Shown here: positions 54,017-63,650 of the stretch, piece after piece
Numbering within the stretch: position 1 is the first letter of the stretch
Layout of the letters: every line of letters begins with the position of its first letter
DNA from: Alphaproteobacteria bacterium
Lineage (GTDB): Bacteria > Pseudomonadota > Alphaproteobacteria > Rhodospirillales > Casp-alpha2
Length of the DNA: 64,000 bases
Assembly (NCBI GenBank): GCA_024279135.1
Contig: JAJRRU010000003.1
Span: forward strand, 62,001 to 126,000
Reading direction: 5' to 3'
Made by a program: the position numbers and the translations under genes
The notes under the pieces: model-generated
Seen by the model: the letters and a program-made list of their open reading frames with translations, nothing else
What the model was told of the DNA's origin: nothing
The model's database searches: none

Positions 54017-55324
54017 TCACTGGCGGATATCAATATAGGCCCGACTGCGGATATCGCGGATGTATTGCCGTTCATATATCGTCAGGCGCTCGTTTAACAG
54101 TTTCCGCCTTATTCCCTCACGAATTTTTTCTTCATCCGCCTGGGCAGGATTTTCACGATTGCAGACCATCAGAACAACGACACCATCGGGTGTCCGAATG
54201 GGCTTGCTGGGCGTTCCCACAGGCAGTTCACTGACAGCTTTTAACAGATGGGGGGGCAGCTTCGATTGATCAATTTTTCCCAGACTGCCAGACATGGGCG
54301 AGCCGTTCTGCGTACCGATCTCATTGAATGTGCTACATTGTTTTGTGTCGGAGGTGTGGTTGCGTGCAGCTTCCATGTAGGTCTCTACGGTTTCTGGTTG
54401 TGCATCACCGGGAAGTTCAAGGTGAAACTGTGCCAGATCGAGAATAGGGCTCGCAGGTTGCCTGCGGGAATTTTCCTTGAAGTCATTCACTAACAACAGG
54501 ACAAAACTGGTTTTAAGAGGAATCGGTTGCGAAATCTGTCCCGGTTTCATGGTTGCCAGAACTGCCGAAATTTGTGTTGGTAGTTGATCCAGTCTTCTCC
54601 ACCCCACATCGCCGCCCTTGGCCGCCGTCGGGGATTGTGAAAACGAGCGTGCCAGTGCGGCAAAGTCGGCACCGTTCTGTAAATCAGCGAAAATCCTGGT
54701 GATTTGTCCCTCGGCTTGTTGCTGGTTGGACACATTGTCAACGGCGATGACGATCTCGGATAATAAATAAAGCGGTTTTTCACGGGCCGCTTCTGCCTTG
54801 GCAAAGGAAATGTCGATTGAGGAGTCCGAAATAGTAAGGTTTGCACCATATTTGGCCATAACAGTTCGTGGCCACAGAAGGTTTGTTTTGATTTGCTGTA
54901 ACAACGTATCAATATTGACGCCATTGGTGCTTAATAATTGCGACAACTGTCCGGGTTTCATTTTGTTGCGCTGTTCGATACGTGCAATCGTTGCAATAAG
55001 CTCCTGTTCGGATGTGGCAATTCCCAACTGTTCGGCTTCCTGTAACTTCAGGCTTTCATCAATCAATACACGCAGGGTGTCGGCTTTAAGGCGTTCTATC
55101 GTCTCATCTGATTTATTTAATCCCGACAGTACGATGGTTAATCGAATGCGGGAAATTAAATCATAGGCTGATATGGCCGTTTCATTCACGACCGCGGAAA
55201 TACGCAAGGTATCTTGTGCCCTGGCGGTCTTTAAACCAGCCAGGCCGATGCCGGGCAGCACAATCAGGCAGAGCATAACAAAACCTGAGACGGGTCCGAA
55301 AATTTTCTTATCACTATATTTCAT
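54017..55324 (-). CDS. surA: Periplasmic chaperone SurA
   Basis: A 435-residue outer-membrane-protein chaperone. A signal peptide ends near TARAQ; the SurA N-terminal helical domain follows (about 40-160). A parvulin domain (about 175-285) has YLLSEIVIAVD and GGDVGWRR. The second PPIase-like domain (about 300-400) looks degenerate. It sits between lptD and pdxA, the standard order. A second exported parvulin is encoded at 168-1031. Confidence 0.93.
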   Translation of the reverse strand: MKYSDKKIFGPVSGFVMLCLIVLPGIGLAGLKTARAQDTLRISAVVNETAISAYDLISRIRLTIVLSGLNKSDETIERLKADTLRVLIDESLKLQEAEQLGIATSEQELIATIARIEQRNKMKPGQLSQLLSTNGVNIDTLLQQIKTNLLWPRTVMAKYGANLTISDSSIDISFAKAEAAREKPLYLLSEIVIAVDNVSNQQQAEGQITRIFADLQNGADFAALARSFSQSPTAAKGGDVGWRRLDQLPTQISAVLATMKPGQISQPIPLKTSFVLLLVNDFKENSRRQPASPILDLAQFHLELPGDAQPETVETYMEAARNHTSDTKQCSTFNEIGTQNGSPMSGSLGKIDQSKLPPHLLKAVSELPVGTPSKPIRTPDGVVVLMVCNRENPAQADEEKIREGIRRKLLNERLTIYERQYIRDIRSRAYIDIRQ

Positions 55325-55352
55325 GAGCTAGACTAATCTTTGTTGGGCAAAA

Positions 55353-57539
55353 TTAATTGACGCGGACCTCGCCGAGGGTTTTAAAACTGACGACGAATAA
55401 TATTGTATCGGTTGGGTTCAAGTCGCGGTCTTTATAAAATGTGCGCGAAAAGTTTGTGGTAAAGAGCAGGCATTCATCCTCGTATATCAAACTCGAACCA
55501 AATGATCGTGTTTGATTATCTGCGATATCATGCCGTACGTCCATGGATCCTCGCCAGTTCCGGTTCATTTGAGAACTCAGAGCGACGGTTATATCTTCGC
55601 GTCCTTCAAATTCACTGTCTCTTTGTTTGTCAAAGAACTGATATTGTGTGCTCAATCGCAAGAGCGGAACGCCGATGCCGAGCGCAACTTCGTTTCGTTT
55701 GAAATCGCCATTTTCTTTGGCAATTCTGGTTCTGTAAAACAGGTCAAAATAGCTGTTAGGTGCGATCTCGATCTTGGCCACAATATCTGAAAAATTATCT
55801 TCCAGCCCAGAGTTTTTAGCGAACGTATTGTCTTGATGCAATCGATAGCTCTGGCCTAAGAACGCCGTGGTTTTCCCACCGGAATTTCCATACACCCCCC
55901 ACTGCAGACCATAGTCGATCCGGCTTCCGCCCTCTGCCCGGTCTTCTCCGGTAAATCGGCTCCGGCTGAACAGGCTGCTTTCATCGAATTCGAATTCCAG
56001 GCTGTCTTCATTGGCAATTTTCTTTGGGTTAACATTGTTCGGTGCAATAATCAGGGCGGTAACAGGCTCGATCAGTTGATGGGTGTTATCCGATTGTTTT
56101 ACCATGGGCAGACGCCAGTCAAACTTGGCCTGAGGATATATGCGTGCCGTCAGGCCATCAAATTTACTATCATCCACCGGGGTGTAGTCGCTGATACGGT
56201 AGAGGTCTGTATCGAGATTGACAGAAAACTTATAGGCTTCGCCAAAAGCAGAAACAAAATTGGCCTTCCATCCTGGGCGTAACGAGATACGCTGCATGTC
56301 GGTGCCGTTTTCACGGTTCAGGGATACGAAGCTGGCATCGAGTGTGCTTTGGCCACCAAAGTCGTCTGGTTTGCCGATATGCTGATAGGTAATCAATGGT
56401 GCAATAACGGGGACTTTGTCCTGATTAGCACCGGACTTCAGGCTCTGGAAGTAAAATGTGTCGGCACGGAAATAATTGCGGTCCCGGAAGCCTTCGGCAA
56501 AGAGGGTACTGGTCAGGGTTTGCGGGCTGGCGAAACTATAACGCCTCAGATATGTATCTTCAGAGGTGTATTGTGCTTCGAAACCCCAACGCCAGGTCTG
56601 ATCAATATTAAATTTGCCAAAACTGTCAATATGGCCGTTGAATTCGTTGGTATCTTCATCAACCAGACTGGTTTCAATCTGGAACTCGCCATCCAGTGGG
56701 AAGTGCCTGAATTCTGATATTATCCCGGTGCCCTGGTTACCGTAGAGGGCTGGCGTGATGGTCATGTCGGTTTGATCGGAAATATTCCAGAAATAAGGTG
56801 TCTGCAGGAACAGACCCAATTCAGTACTGTTCCCGAATGATGGCGCCAGAAAACCAGACTCGCGTTTAACGGTTGGGTCAGGGTGGGACAGATATGGGGT
56901 ATAGAATATTGGAACCCCAGCCACTTCCAGCCAGGCATCGGTGTATTCAATAGTGTGACGGGTATTATCGTGATAAACCTTGACGGCCTTTATTTGCCAT
57001 AAAGGTGCCCGGTCCGGGTTATCTTCACAGGCTTTGCAGGGTGAATATACGGCCTTTCGAAGGTCAAGGTCACCATTGATGCGCCGTGCGCCGTTGGCGG
57101 CTATGCGGGAGTTATCGCTCAGGATCATACGGATGTTTTTAATGATACCATTTTTGAAATCACCTGCCATTTCCAGATGTTCGGCAAAGATGACATTGCC
57201 ATCGGGTTCCAGCATCGTGATATTACCGGTCGCCGTCAGCACATCGGTTTTCTGATTAAAGCTGATGGTATCGGCCAGCATGGTCTGGTTGTCATGGGTG
57301 ACTTCTACATTTCCCCGGGCCGTTACAATACCCAGATCCCTGTCAAAATCCATTGCATCGGCCGTAAAATTAACCTCTGGTCGGGCCTGATTTTGTGCTG
57401 TGTTCCCGGGTTGGGTTTGTGCGGTAGCGCTGGCAGGTGTGAGACATGTAATAGCCAATGCGGCAACCCCGGTCAGGACAAGTGACCGGAATTTGTGCCA
57501 TGCATTGTTGATTTGATTTTGAATGGAGAATCTATACAT
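55353..57539 (-). CDS. lptD: LPS-assembly protein LptD
   Basis: A 728-residue outer-membrane barrel that inserts lipopolysaccharide. A signal peptide ends near Ala-Thr-Ala40; the OstA/LptA-like jellyroll covers about 55-165, with a VYSPCKACEDNP block (Cys168, Cys171) typical of alphaproteobacteria; the barrel domain runs to the C-terminus. I use the ATG at 57539, 11 bp after lptG, rather than the frame's upstream ATG inside lptG. It is followed by surA. Confidence 0.94.
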   Translation of the reverse strand: MYRFSIQNQINNAWHKFRSLVLTGVAALAITCLTPASATAQTQPGNTAQNQARPEVNFTADAMDFDRDLGIVTARGNVEVTHDNQTMLADTISFNQKTDVLTATGNITMLEPDGNVIFAEHLEMAGDFKNGIIKNIRMILSDNSRIAANGARRINGDLDLRKAVYSPCKACEDNPDRAPLWQIKAVKVYHDNTRHTIEYTDAWLEVAGVPIFYTPYLSHPDPTVKRESGFLAPSFGNSTELGLFLQTPYFWNISDQTDMTITPALYGNQGTGIISEFRHFPLDGEFQIETSLVDEDTNEFNGHIDSFGKFNIDQTWRWGFEAQYTSEDTYLRRYSFASPQTLTSTLFAEGFRDRNYFRADTFYFQSLKSGANQDKVPVIAPLITYQHIGKPDDFGGQSTLDASFVSLNRENGTDMQRISLRPGWKANFVSAFGEAYKFSVNLDTDLYRISDYTPVDDSKFDGLTARIYPQAKFDWRLPMVKQSDNTHQLIEPVTALIIAPNNVNPKKIANEDSLEFEFDESSLFSRSRFTGEDRAEGGSRIDYGLQWGVYGNSGGKTTAFLGQSYRLHQDNTFAKNSGLEDNFSDIVAKIEIAPNSYFDLFYRTRIAKENGDFKRNEVALGIGVPLLRLSTQYQFFDKQRDSEFEGREDITVALSSQMNRNWRGSMDVRHDIADNQTRSFGSSLIYEDECLLFTTNFSRTFYKDRDLNPTDTILFVVSFKTLGEVRVN

Positions 57540-57550
57540 CGTGCAAACGC

Positions 57551-58651
57551 TTACCCATCTTCCAGATGGAGCAATGTGGTCAATCCGAGAAGCGTTGCAA
57601 CCCCCGATGGTGTCCACGCCGCGAGAACGGCCGGGATGGTATCACTCTGTCCAAGGGCAAAAACAATGTCAGAGAAAAAATAAAGTACAAAACCTGTCAT
57701 TACCCCCCCTGAGATGATGAAAACCGTGCTGCCCCGACGTCCGTGGCGCAGGGTGAACGTGGCGGCAATCAAAACCATGGCACACATCAGCAACGGAGCA
57801 GATAACAGGGAATGTAAATAAAGTCGGTGACGTACAGCAGAAAACCCGGCTTCTTCCAGTTGGGCCACAAAGCCCGGTAAAGACCAGAAAGACATGGTCT
57901 CAGGCGCCGCAAAACTGTCTTGAATACTGTTGAAGGTCAGATCAGTTTCCATCCACATGGTTTTCTCGAACACCGGTGTTTCCTCCGGTGTTTGAACCCA
58001 GGCGTTTTTGATGTGCCAGAAACCGTCTTCCAGCACCGCCGAATCCGCATCGAACCGCTGGTAAAACTGGTCAACACCTTTGAACATAAACACGGTAATG
58101 CCCGTCAGGGAAACGCTCTGGCCTTTGGTGATAATGCGCGAGGCACTGATAACGGCCTGGCCTTGCGGGTTTGACTGACGGAGCCAGACACCGGACTTGC
58201 CAATTTCAAGCAGGTTTCGGCCCCGCTTGAACAACATGGCTTCGGTATGTTCGTATTGCGACAAGGTTGTTGATGCCAACGGATTGAGGGCCACTGTCTG
58301 GAATACACCGAGCAGGAAACCAGCCGTAATGACCGGCAGTAAAAATTGCCAGGCAGAAATTCCGGCCGCACGGGTGACCACCAATTCCTGATGTCGTGCC
58401 AGCCGCCAGAACGTTAACATGCCCCCGAATAAGGCGGCGAAGGGAAAAATTTTATGGCCCATATAGGGTAATTTCAACAATGCCAGCTGCATGATGTCCT
58501 GTAGGGACACATTGGGGCGGGAGTGGGTTCGCCGCAACAACTCGATACTGTCGAACAGCAATACGATCAACAGAATAATGCCGAGCAGCCCGAGAAAATT
58601 CCACAGGAATTGCCGTCCGATATAGACTGACAGTGTGGACGATAGGTGCAT
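57551..58651 (-). CDS. lptG: LPS export permease LptG
   Basis: A 366-residue YjgP/YjgQ-family permease. Six hydrophobic helices flank a periplasmic jellyroll (about 130-260). FGGMLTFWRLARHQELVVTRAAGIS is the conserved coupling-helix region that meets the LptB ATPase. With LptF it extracts LPS from the inner membrane. lptD follows. lptF, normally just upstream, is not here; a FAD-dependent dehydrogenase gene lies there instead. Confidence 0.93.
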   Translation of the reverse strand: MHLSSTLSVYIGRQFLWNFLGLLGIILLIVLLFDSIELLRRTHSRPNVSLQDIMQLALLKLPYMGHKIFPFAALFGGMLTFWRLARHQELVVTRAAGISAWQFLLPVITAGFLLGVFQTVALNPLASTTLSQYEHTEAMLFKRGRNLLEIGKSGVWLRQSNPQGQAVISASRIITKGQSVSLTGITVFMFKGVDQFYQRFDADSAVLEDGFWHIKNAWVQTPEETPVFEKTMWMETDLTFNSIQDSFAAPETMSFWSLPGFVAQLEEAGFSAVRHRLYLHSLLSAPLLMCAMVLIAATFTLRHGRRGSTVFIISGGVMTGFVLYFFSDIVFALGQSDTIPAVLAAWTPSGVATLLGLTTLLHLEDG

Positions 58652-58748
58652 ATGGTTTTATCCTGAAATAAATAGAGCGCCGAATCCGAGTGTCGTGTTT
58701 AGTGAAATTACCCCGATTCTCGTAAATTGGAAGAAAAAGTGAAAAAAA

Positions 58749-60203
58749 TCAAGGCATAAGGCGTGTTTTTTTATCAATGGGATCAGGTATCACTTTGCCG
58801 GGGTTCATGATATTTTGCGGGTCCAGAACCGATTTTACCGATCGCATCAACTCAATTTCCACAGGGGACGCATAACGCGCAAGATCGCGTCGTTTGAGTT
58901 GACCTATACCGTGTTCGGCACTGAAACTGCCGTCCATGTCCATGACGATGTCATGTACAATCCGGTTAAAGTCGTCCCACATGGCGCGAAACTCATGGTC
59001 ATCCATGGCGATGGGCTGGCTCAGATTATAATGCAGGTTACCATCACCCATGTGGCCGAATGCGATAATGCGCACGTCAGGCTGGATTTGCAGGATGGCC
59101 TGCTTGGCCCTTGTCATAAAAACCGGTATGGCAGAAATCGGCACGGAAATGTCATGCTTGATACTAGGGCCTTCCAGTACCTGGGCTTGCGGGATTGACT
59201 CGCGGATATGCCAAAAACTTGTTGCCTGGCTTTCGTTCTCTGCGATCAGGGCGTCCGAAATAATCCCGCTTTCCAGGGCGGGTTCCAAACAACCTAAAAG
59301 GATATCGCGCAAACTGTCCATGGGCCGTGTGCTGGTCAGCTCAACCAGGGCATAATAGGGGTGAGTTTGAGTGAACAGCCCTTTTGTACCGGCAATATGT
59401 TTTTCCACCAGTTCCAGCGCGGACTGGGAAATAATTTCAAATGCCGTCAGGGCGTCGTAACAGGCCCCGCGCAGGGCCGTAAAGGCTTTCAGTGCCGCCT
59501 CAACGTCTGGCAGGGCGATGAGTGCCGTTTCCCGGGCTAACGGTTGTGGGGAGAGTTTGAGAACGGCCGCCGTTATAATGCCCAGAGTACCTTCGGCCCC
59601 CATAAACAGGTGCTTCAGGTCATAGCCTGTATTGTCCTTGCGCAAGGCTTTCAGGTTGTTCCAGATTTCGCCCGAGGGCAGGACCACTTCCAGACCGAGC
59701 ACCAGATCACGGGCATTGCCATACCGTAATACGGCCACACCGCCCGCATTGGTCGACAGGTTGCCGCCGATCTGACAGCTACCTTGGGAGGCCATACTGA
59801 GGGGGAACAACATGCCCGCCTGTTTGGCAGTGTCCTGGATATGGGCCAGAATGCACCCGGCTTCCACGGTCATGGTCAGGTTGTCCGGATCCATAGACCG
59901 GATGGTATTCAACCGCGCGGTAGAGAGCACAATGCCACCACCCGGAACCCCGCCGCCGACCAGCCCGGTGTTGCCGCCGATAACCGAAATGGGGGTCGCG
60001 GCCTGGGCACACAAAGTAACGATTTTTGCTACCTCTTCGGTGCTGGCGGGTTTTGCCACACCGATGCACGAGCCTCGCCAGAAGCCTCGCCATTCGGTAA
60101 TAAACGGCTCAATATCATCATTGGGCCCGTCACCATCGAGCCAGCCTTTGGGACCGAGCAAGTCCTGTAATTCATTCTTGAGTGTTTCATTGTCCATGGT
60201 CAC
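58749..60203 (-). CDS. FAD-linked 2-hydroxyacid dehydrogenase (D2HGDH/GlcD-like)
   Basis: A 484-residue flavoenzyme of the FAD_binding_4/FAD-oxidase C family. VIGGNTGLVGGGVP is the FAD loop, and GSCQIGGNLSTNAGG fits the D-2-hydroxyglutarate dehydrogenase group. C-terminal FGHMGDGNLHYN and SAEHGIGQLKRRDL carry metal and substrate residues. Likely substrates are D-2-hydroxyglutarate or D-lactate. D-2-hydroxyglutarate can arise from SerA side activity, though serA is far away here. GTG 60203 has AGGGA ten bases upstream; ATG 60197 is an alternative. Confidence 0.9.
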   Translation of the reverse strand: MTMDNETLKNELQDLLGPKGWLDGDGPNDDIEPFITEWRGFWRGSCIGVAKPASTEEVAKIVTLCAQAATPISVIGGNTGLVGGGVPGGGIVLSTARLNTIRSMDPDNLTMTVEAGCILAHIQDTAKQAGMLFPLSMASQGSCQIGGNLSTNAGGVAVLRYGNARDLVLGLEVVLPSGEIWNNLKALRKDNTGYDLKHLFMGAEGTLGIITAAVLKLSPQPLARETALIALPDVEAALKAFTALRGACYDALTAFEIISQSALELVEKHIAGTKGLFTQTHPYYALVELTSTRPMDSLRDILLGCLEPALESGIISDALIAENESQATSFWHIRESIPQAQVLEGPSIKHDISVPISAIPVFMTRAKQAILQIQPDVRIIAFGHMGDGNLHYNLSQPIAMDDHEFRAMWDDFNRIVHDIVMDMDGSFSAEHGIGQLKRRDLARYASPVEIELMRSVKSVLDPQNIMNPGKVIPDPIDKKTRLMP

Positions 60204-60209
60204 AGACTA

Positions 60210-61193
60210 TCAGTCCCTGGAATATCTGTCATGGTTACTGGCCGCACGTACCAAGCGGTCATTGATGGCCACCCCGAGGCCGTGGTGCGGAACCGGCATG
60301 ACAGTAATGGCAGACGGCGCTGCACGATCCAGTTCACGCAGCATGGCAAACAGGTTAGCCGCGGCCTCATTCAGGTTGCCCGTGGGGCTCAGATTGCATG
60401 AGCCGGTGGGAAAATTCTCCCCGGCAACCGGGCCAAAGGCTAATACCAGGCTGTCTTGCAGGGGCGTAACACAGTTCATGAAAACCGGTGTTTCGGGCGC
60501 ATAGTGGCGCTGTAACATGCCCGGCGATGAAATGGTCGTTTCACTATCCGGGTCCAGCAGGCGCCCGGTGATGGCTTCAATATCCTCGCGCACCATGCCG
60601 CCGGGGCGCAGCATGACGCAGTCATCAGCCATAAATCCGATAACCGTCGACTCAATCCCGATGGTACACGGCCCGTCATCGAGAATGGCTGCGATGTCTG
60701 CTCCCAGTGAGCGGGCCACATGGTCGGCCGTGGTTGGGCTGATGGAGCCAGACCGATTAGCGCTCGGTGCGGCGAGCGGACAATTGCAAGCCCTGAGCAG
60801 GGATTGGGCAATGGGGTTGGCTGGAATGCGTATGGCCAGTGTATCCAGACCGGCACTGGCAAGCAGGGATATGGCGGAACTTTTAGCGCGGGGCAGGACC
60901 AGTGTTAGCGGTCCGGGCCAGAATGCTTCGGCCAACCGGTGTGCCATGGCTGACATCTCAACGTGTTCTGCGGCGCTCGCCGGATCGCTGAAATGGATAA
61001 TCAGCGGATTGAAAGATGGCCGCCCCTTGACCTCAAAGATCGATGCAACCGTTGCATCTGACAGGGCATTTCCGCCCAGCCCGTAAACGGTTTCCGTGGG
61101 AAAGGCGACCAGTCGTCCGTTGCGCAACAAATCCGCTGCACGATTAATGCCGTCTCCGGTTCCCGGTAATATTTCTGGTCGGGTCTTGCTCAA
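60210..61193 (-). CDS. Threonylcarbamoyl-AMP synthase (Sua5/YwlC type)
   Basis: A 327-residue Sua5-type enzyme that makes threonylcarbamoyl-AMP for the t6A modification of tRNAs reading ANN codons. The YrdC domain (about 15-205) has VAFPTETVYGLGGNA, KGRPSFNPLIIH and PSANRSGSISPT. The C-terminal Sua5 domain (about 220-327) is present. It is 3 bp after cysQ and 7 bp before the FAD dehydrogenase, so all three are likely co-transcribed. Confidence 0.95.
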   Translation of the reverse strand: MSKTRPEILPGTGDGINRAADLLRNGRLVAFPTETVYGLGGNALSDATVASIFEVKGRPSFNPLIIHFSDPASAAEHVEMSAMAHRLAEAFWPGPLTLVLPRAKSSAISLLASAGLDTLAIRIPANPIAQSLLRACNCPLAAPSANRSGSISPTTADHVARSLGADIAAILDDGPCTIGIESTVIGFMADDCVMLRPGGMVREDIEAITGRLLDPDSETTISSPGMLQRHYAPETPVFMNCVTPLQDSLVLAFGPVAGENFPTGSCNLSPTGNLNEAAANLFAMLRELDRAAPSAITVMPVPHHGLGVAINDRLVRAASNHDRYSRD

Positions 61194-61195
61194 AA

Positions 61196-61981
61196 TCAGT
61201 CTTTCAGTTGTCCGGCCCCAAAGGCTACGAAATGTGGGTTATCGAGACCTGGTTTGCCATAGCTTAAATCTTCGCCGTCCAGGGTCTTGATGTTGCCTCC
61301 GGCAAATTTCAACACGCCGTGGGCGGCGGCGGTATCCCATTCCATGGTGCGCCCCAGGCGGGGATAGAGATCGGCCTTGCCTTCGGCGACCCGGCAAAAC
61401 TTCAGTGAGCTGCCAGCGGCAAATTCCTGTCCAATATCATAGGGTGCGAGAAAATCATCAATTTCCGGTGTGCGGTGAGACCGGCTGACCAGTGCTATGA
61501 GCCCGGTCGCGGGCATGGGGCGTACCGTGATAGCCTTGAAACCGGAACCTGCGGTATCGAGGTAAGCACCGGGTGCTCCACCCACATACATCAGATCCAG
61601 TGTCGGGGCATAGACCACCCCCATGATGGGTGTGCCGTTTTCGATCAGTCCGATATTGACGGTAAACTCGCCGTTTCGGCTGACAAATTCCTTGGTGCCA
61701 TCCAGTGGATCGACGAGCCAGAATGCCATACCGTCCACATCCGGGATGTTGCCTTCCGATGCGGCTTCTTCGCTGATAATGGGTAAATCAAGCGGCAGGT
61801 CATTTGCCAGTGCGGGCAGGATGATGTCTTCGGCGGCCTTGTCGGCGGCGGTGACCGGGGAACTATCGCCCTTGATTTCAACCTCAAAGTCGGTGGCGTA
61901 AATCTGCATGATTTTTTGTCCGGCCCGCCGTGCAATGTGGGCTACCTGTGTCATCAGGTTCATGTCTACGGTAACGCTCAT
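61196..61981 (-). CDS. cysQ: 3'(2'),5'-bisphosphate nucleotidase CysQ
   Basis: A 261-residue inositol-monophosphatase-fold enzyme that removes the 3'-phosphate of PAP from sulfate assimilation. Metal-site motifs are IISEEAA (Glu71, Glu72), DPLDGTKEF (Asp91 and Asp94) and the late EWDTAAAHGVL. It heads a leftward group with the Sua5-type gene. Confidence 0.94.
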   Translation of the reverse strand: MSVTVDMNLMTQVAHIARRAGQKIMQIYATDFEVEIKGDSSPVTAADKAAEDIILPALANDLPLDLPIISEEAASEGNIPDVDGMAFWLVDPLDGTKEFVSRNGEFTVNIGLIENGTPIMGVVYAPTLDLMYVGGAPGAYLDTAGSGFKAITVRPMPATGLIALVSRSHRTPEIDDFLAPYDIGQEFAAGSSLKFCRVAEGKADLYPRLGRTMEWDTAAAHGVLKFAGGNIKTLDGEDLSYGKPGLDNPHFVAFGAGQLKD

Positions 61982-62118
61982 GGTGTGGTCCTTAATCTGG
62001 CGCGTGCAGTGGTTTTGGATTGCCAGAAAGTCCGCCGCCAGATGGATAATGTCAATGTATATTTGATATACAGAGTGCTTCAGGGTTAAATTGACCCGGA
62101 AACACTCTAGTCGGCGAC

Positions 62119-63591
62119 TCAGGACCAGATGGATTGCGGTTGCTGAAGATCTGATTGTTTGACTTCACCAGTGATGAAGCGTTTCACGCAAAATGTCGGC
62201 GACCAGTGATCGGCTGATAATCCCGCTTTGACTTTGAGCCGGGACAGAAAATCCTCAGCCCTAGGTAGCTGGCTCCAGACTGATGGCAGAAATAACGCGG
62301 CGTTGGGACCGTCACTGATAATCAGCCCGTCAATGCCGGGGCGAATTTGTTTCATCAGATCGGCTTCATCGCTAAAGCTCATATCCGTGGCCGGGCTTAA
62401 CACCGATACGGAAAGCGACAGGTCGGGTATTTCGTTTTGTTGTATTTGAGGGAACCTGCCATCCTTGAAGGCTGCCTTGAAAGCGTTGAGAGCCACATCA
62501 TCGATCAGCGGACGGCAGGCTTGCGGTGAGCCGATGCAGCCGCGCAAAATCCCGTTTTTGTTGATTGTGACAAAGCAGGCGCCGATGTTTTTCAGATTGT
62601 CGGGGAAAGACTTCGTATTCACATTAATCGGCTGGCCGTTCGCCAGACCCTGTTTGATGCCGGCCGCAGACAGTTTGAGCAGGAGATTACCGTGTTGTCG
62701 CAAAAGATCTTTTGTCTGCTGTTCAAAGTCTGTCGCTACAGGTTCCGACATATGGGGTTCCGATTTCTGGGGCTCATAAGGTGCTCCGGTTTCATGGAAG
62801 GCCCAGGCACCATAACCGACCACCCGGTCTTTCGTGCTCGCCGTGTCGCCGGAATTATTCAGCCCCAGGGTTTCTACGCTCATGCCCCGACGTTTTGCCG
62901 AGCACAACAAACCACTCAGGGGAATCCGGCCACAGGCCTGTTCCTGGGCAATTGCATCGGGGTCCATGGCCTCGATGGCTGCACAGGTACGCTGGTCCAT
63001 TTGCCGGGCCTGATCATAGTTCAGGTAATGACTGAGGTCTGTGCTGATGACAATCAGTGTTTCGCTGCCGCCCCATAAAATATCGAGAACCTGGGCAATC
63101 TGTTGTGGGCTGCAGCCACCGACCACCAGCGGGACCAGAGTGAACGTGCCGAGCGCCTGTTGCAGGAAGGGTAACTGGACCTCCAGCGAGTGTTCGTCGC
63201 GGTGGGTTTGCTCATGGGTACAGACCTGGGGCAGGTGCTCGATTTTTTTAATGGCTGCCTGATCCAGTTCAATGATGCCAAGTGGCGTCTCGAAAGCCTC
63301 GGCACCGCTCAAAGCCAGTCCATTAACAGCAACCCGGTGGCACGGGCCAAGCAGGATAACACGGGTAATCTGATCACGGGCCGGGGCCAGACGGGCATAG
63401 GCCTGGGCTGCAATGCTGGCCGAAAATATATATCCGGCATGGGGGGCGACGATAACCTTTGGTACATCAGAAGCCGACAGGTCAGAACCGAGATTCACAC
63501 CATCCAGAAATCCCTGTACGGTTGTGGCTAGTTCATCAGGTGAGGCGGGATAGAATGTACCGGCAACGGCGGCTGGTCGTATGGATGTCAT
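62119..63591 (-). CDS. MEMO1-AMMECR1 fusion (AmmeMemoRadiSam proteins B and A)
   Basis: A 490-residue fusion. The MEMO1-like domain (about 1-270) resembles class III extradiol dioxygenases: PAAVAGTFYPAS, APHAGYIFS with His51, and STDLSHYLNY. The AMMECR1 domain (about 295-485) has the signature GCIGS (LRGCIGSPQA). MEMO and AMMECR1 usually travel with a radical SAM protein (AmrS) in the AmmeMemoRadiSam system, whose job is unknown. The upstream gene here is a radical SAM enzyme of another type. The gene appears intact. Confidence 0.93.
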   Translation of the reverse strand: MTSIRPAAVAGTFYPASPDELATTVQGFLDGVNLGSDLSASDVPKVIVAPHAGYIFSASIAAQAYARLAPARDQITRVILLGPCHRVAVNGLALSGAEAFETPLGIIELDQAAIKKIEHLPQVCTHEQTHRDEHSLEVQLPFLQQALGTFTLVPLVVGGCSPQQIAQVLDILWGGSETLIVISTDLSHYLNYDQARQMDQRTCAAIEAMDPDAIAQEQACGRIPLSGLLCSAKRRGMSVETLGLNNSGDTASTKDRVVGYGAWAFHETGAPYEPQKSEPHMSEPVATDFEQQTKDLLRQHGNLLLKLSAAGIKQGLANGQPINVNTKSFPDNLKNIGACFVTINKNGILRGCIGSPQACRPLIDDVALNAFKAAFKDGRFPQIQQNEIPDLSLSVSVLSPATDMSFSDEADLMKQIRPGIDGLIISDGPNAALFLPSVWSQLPRAEDFLSRLKVKAGLSADHWSPTFCVKRFITGEVKQSDLQQPQSIWS

Positions 63592-63650
63592 GGTATCCTC
63601 GATAAATCAGTCTTGTTACAGTCTAGCATATTTCTAACCTGGGTACCGGA

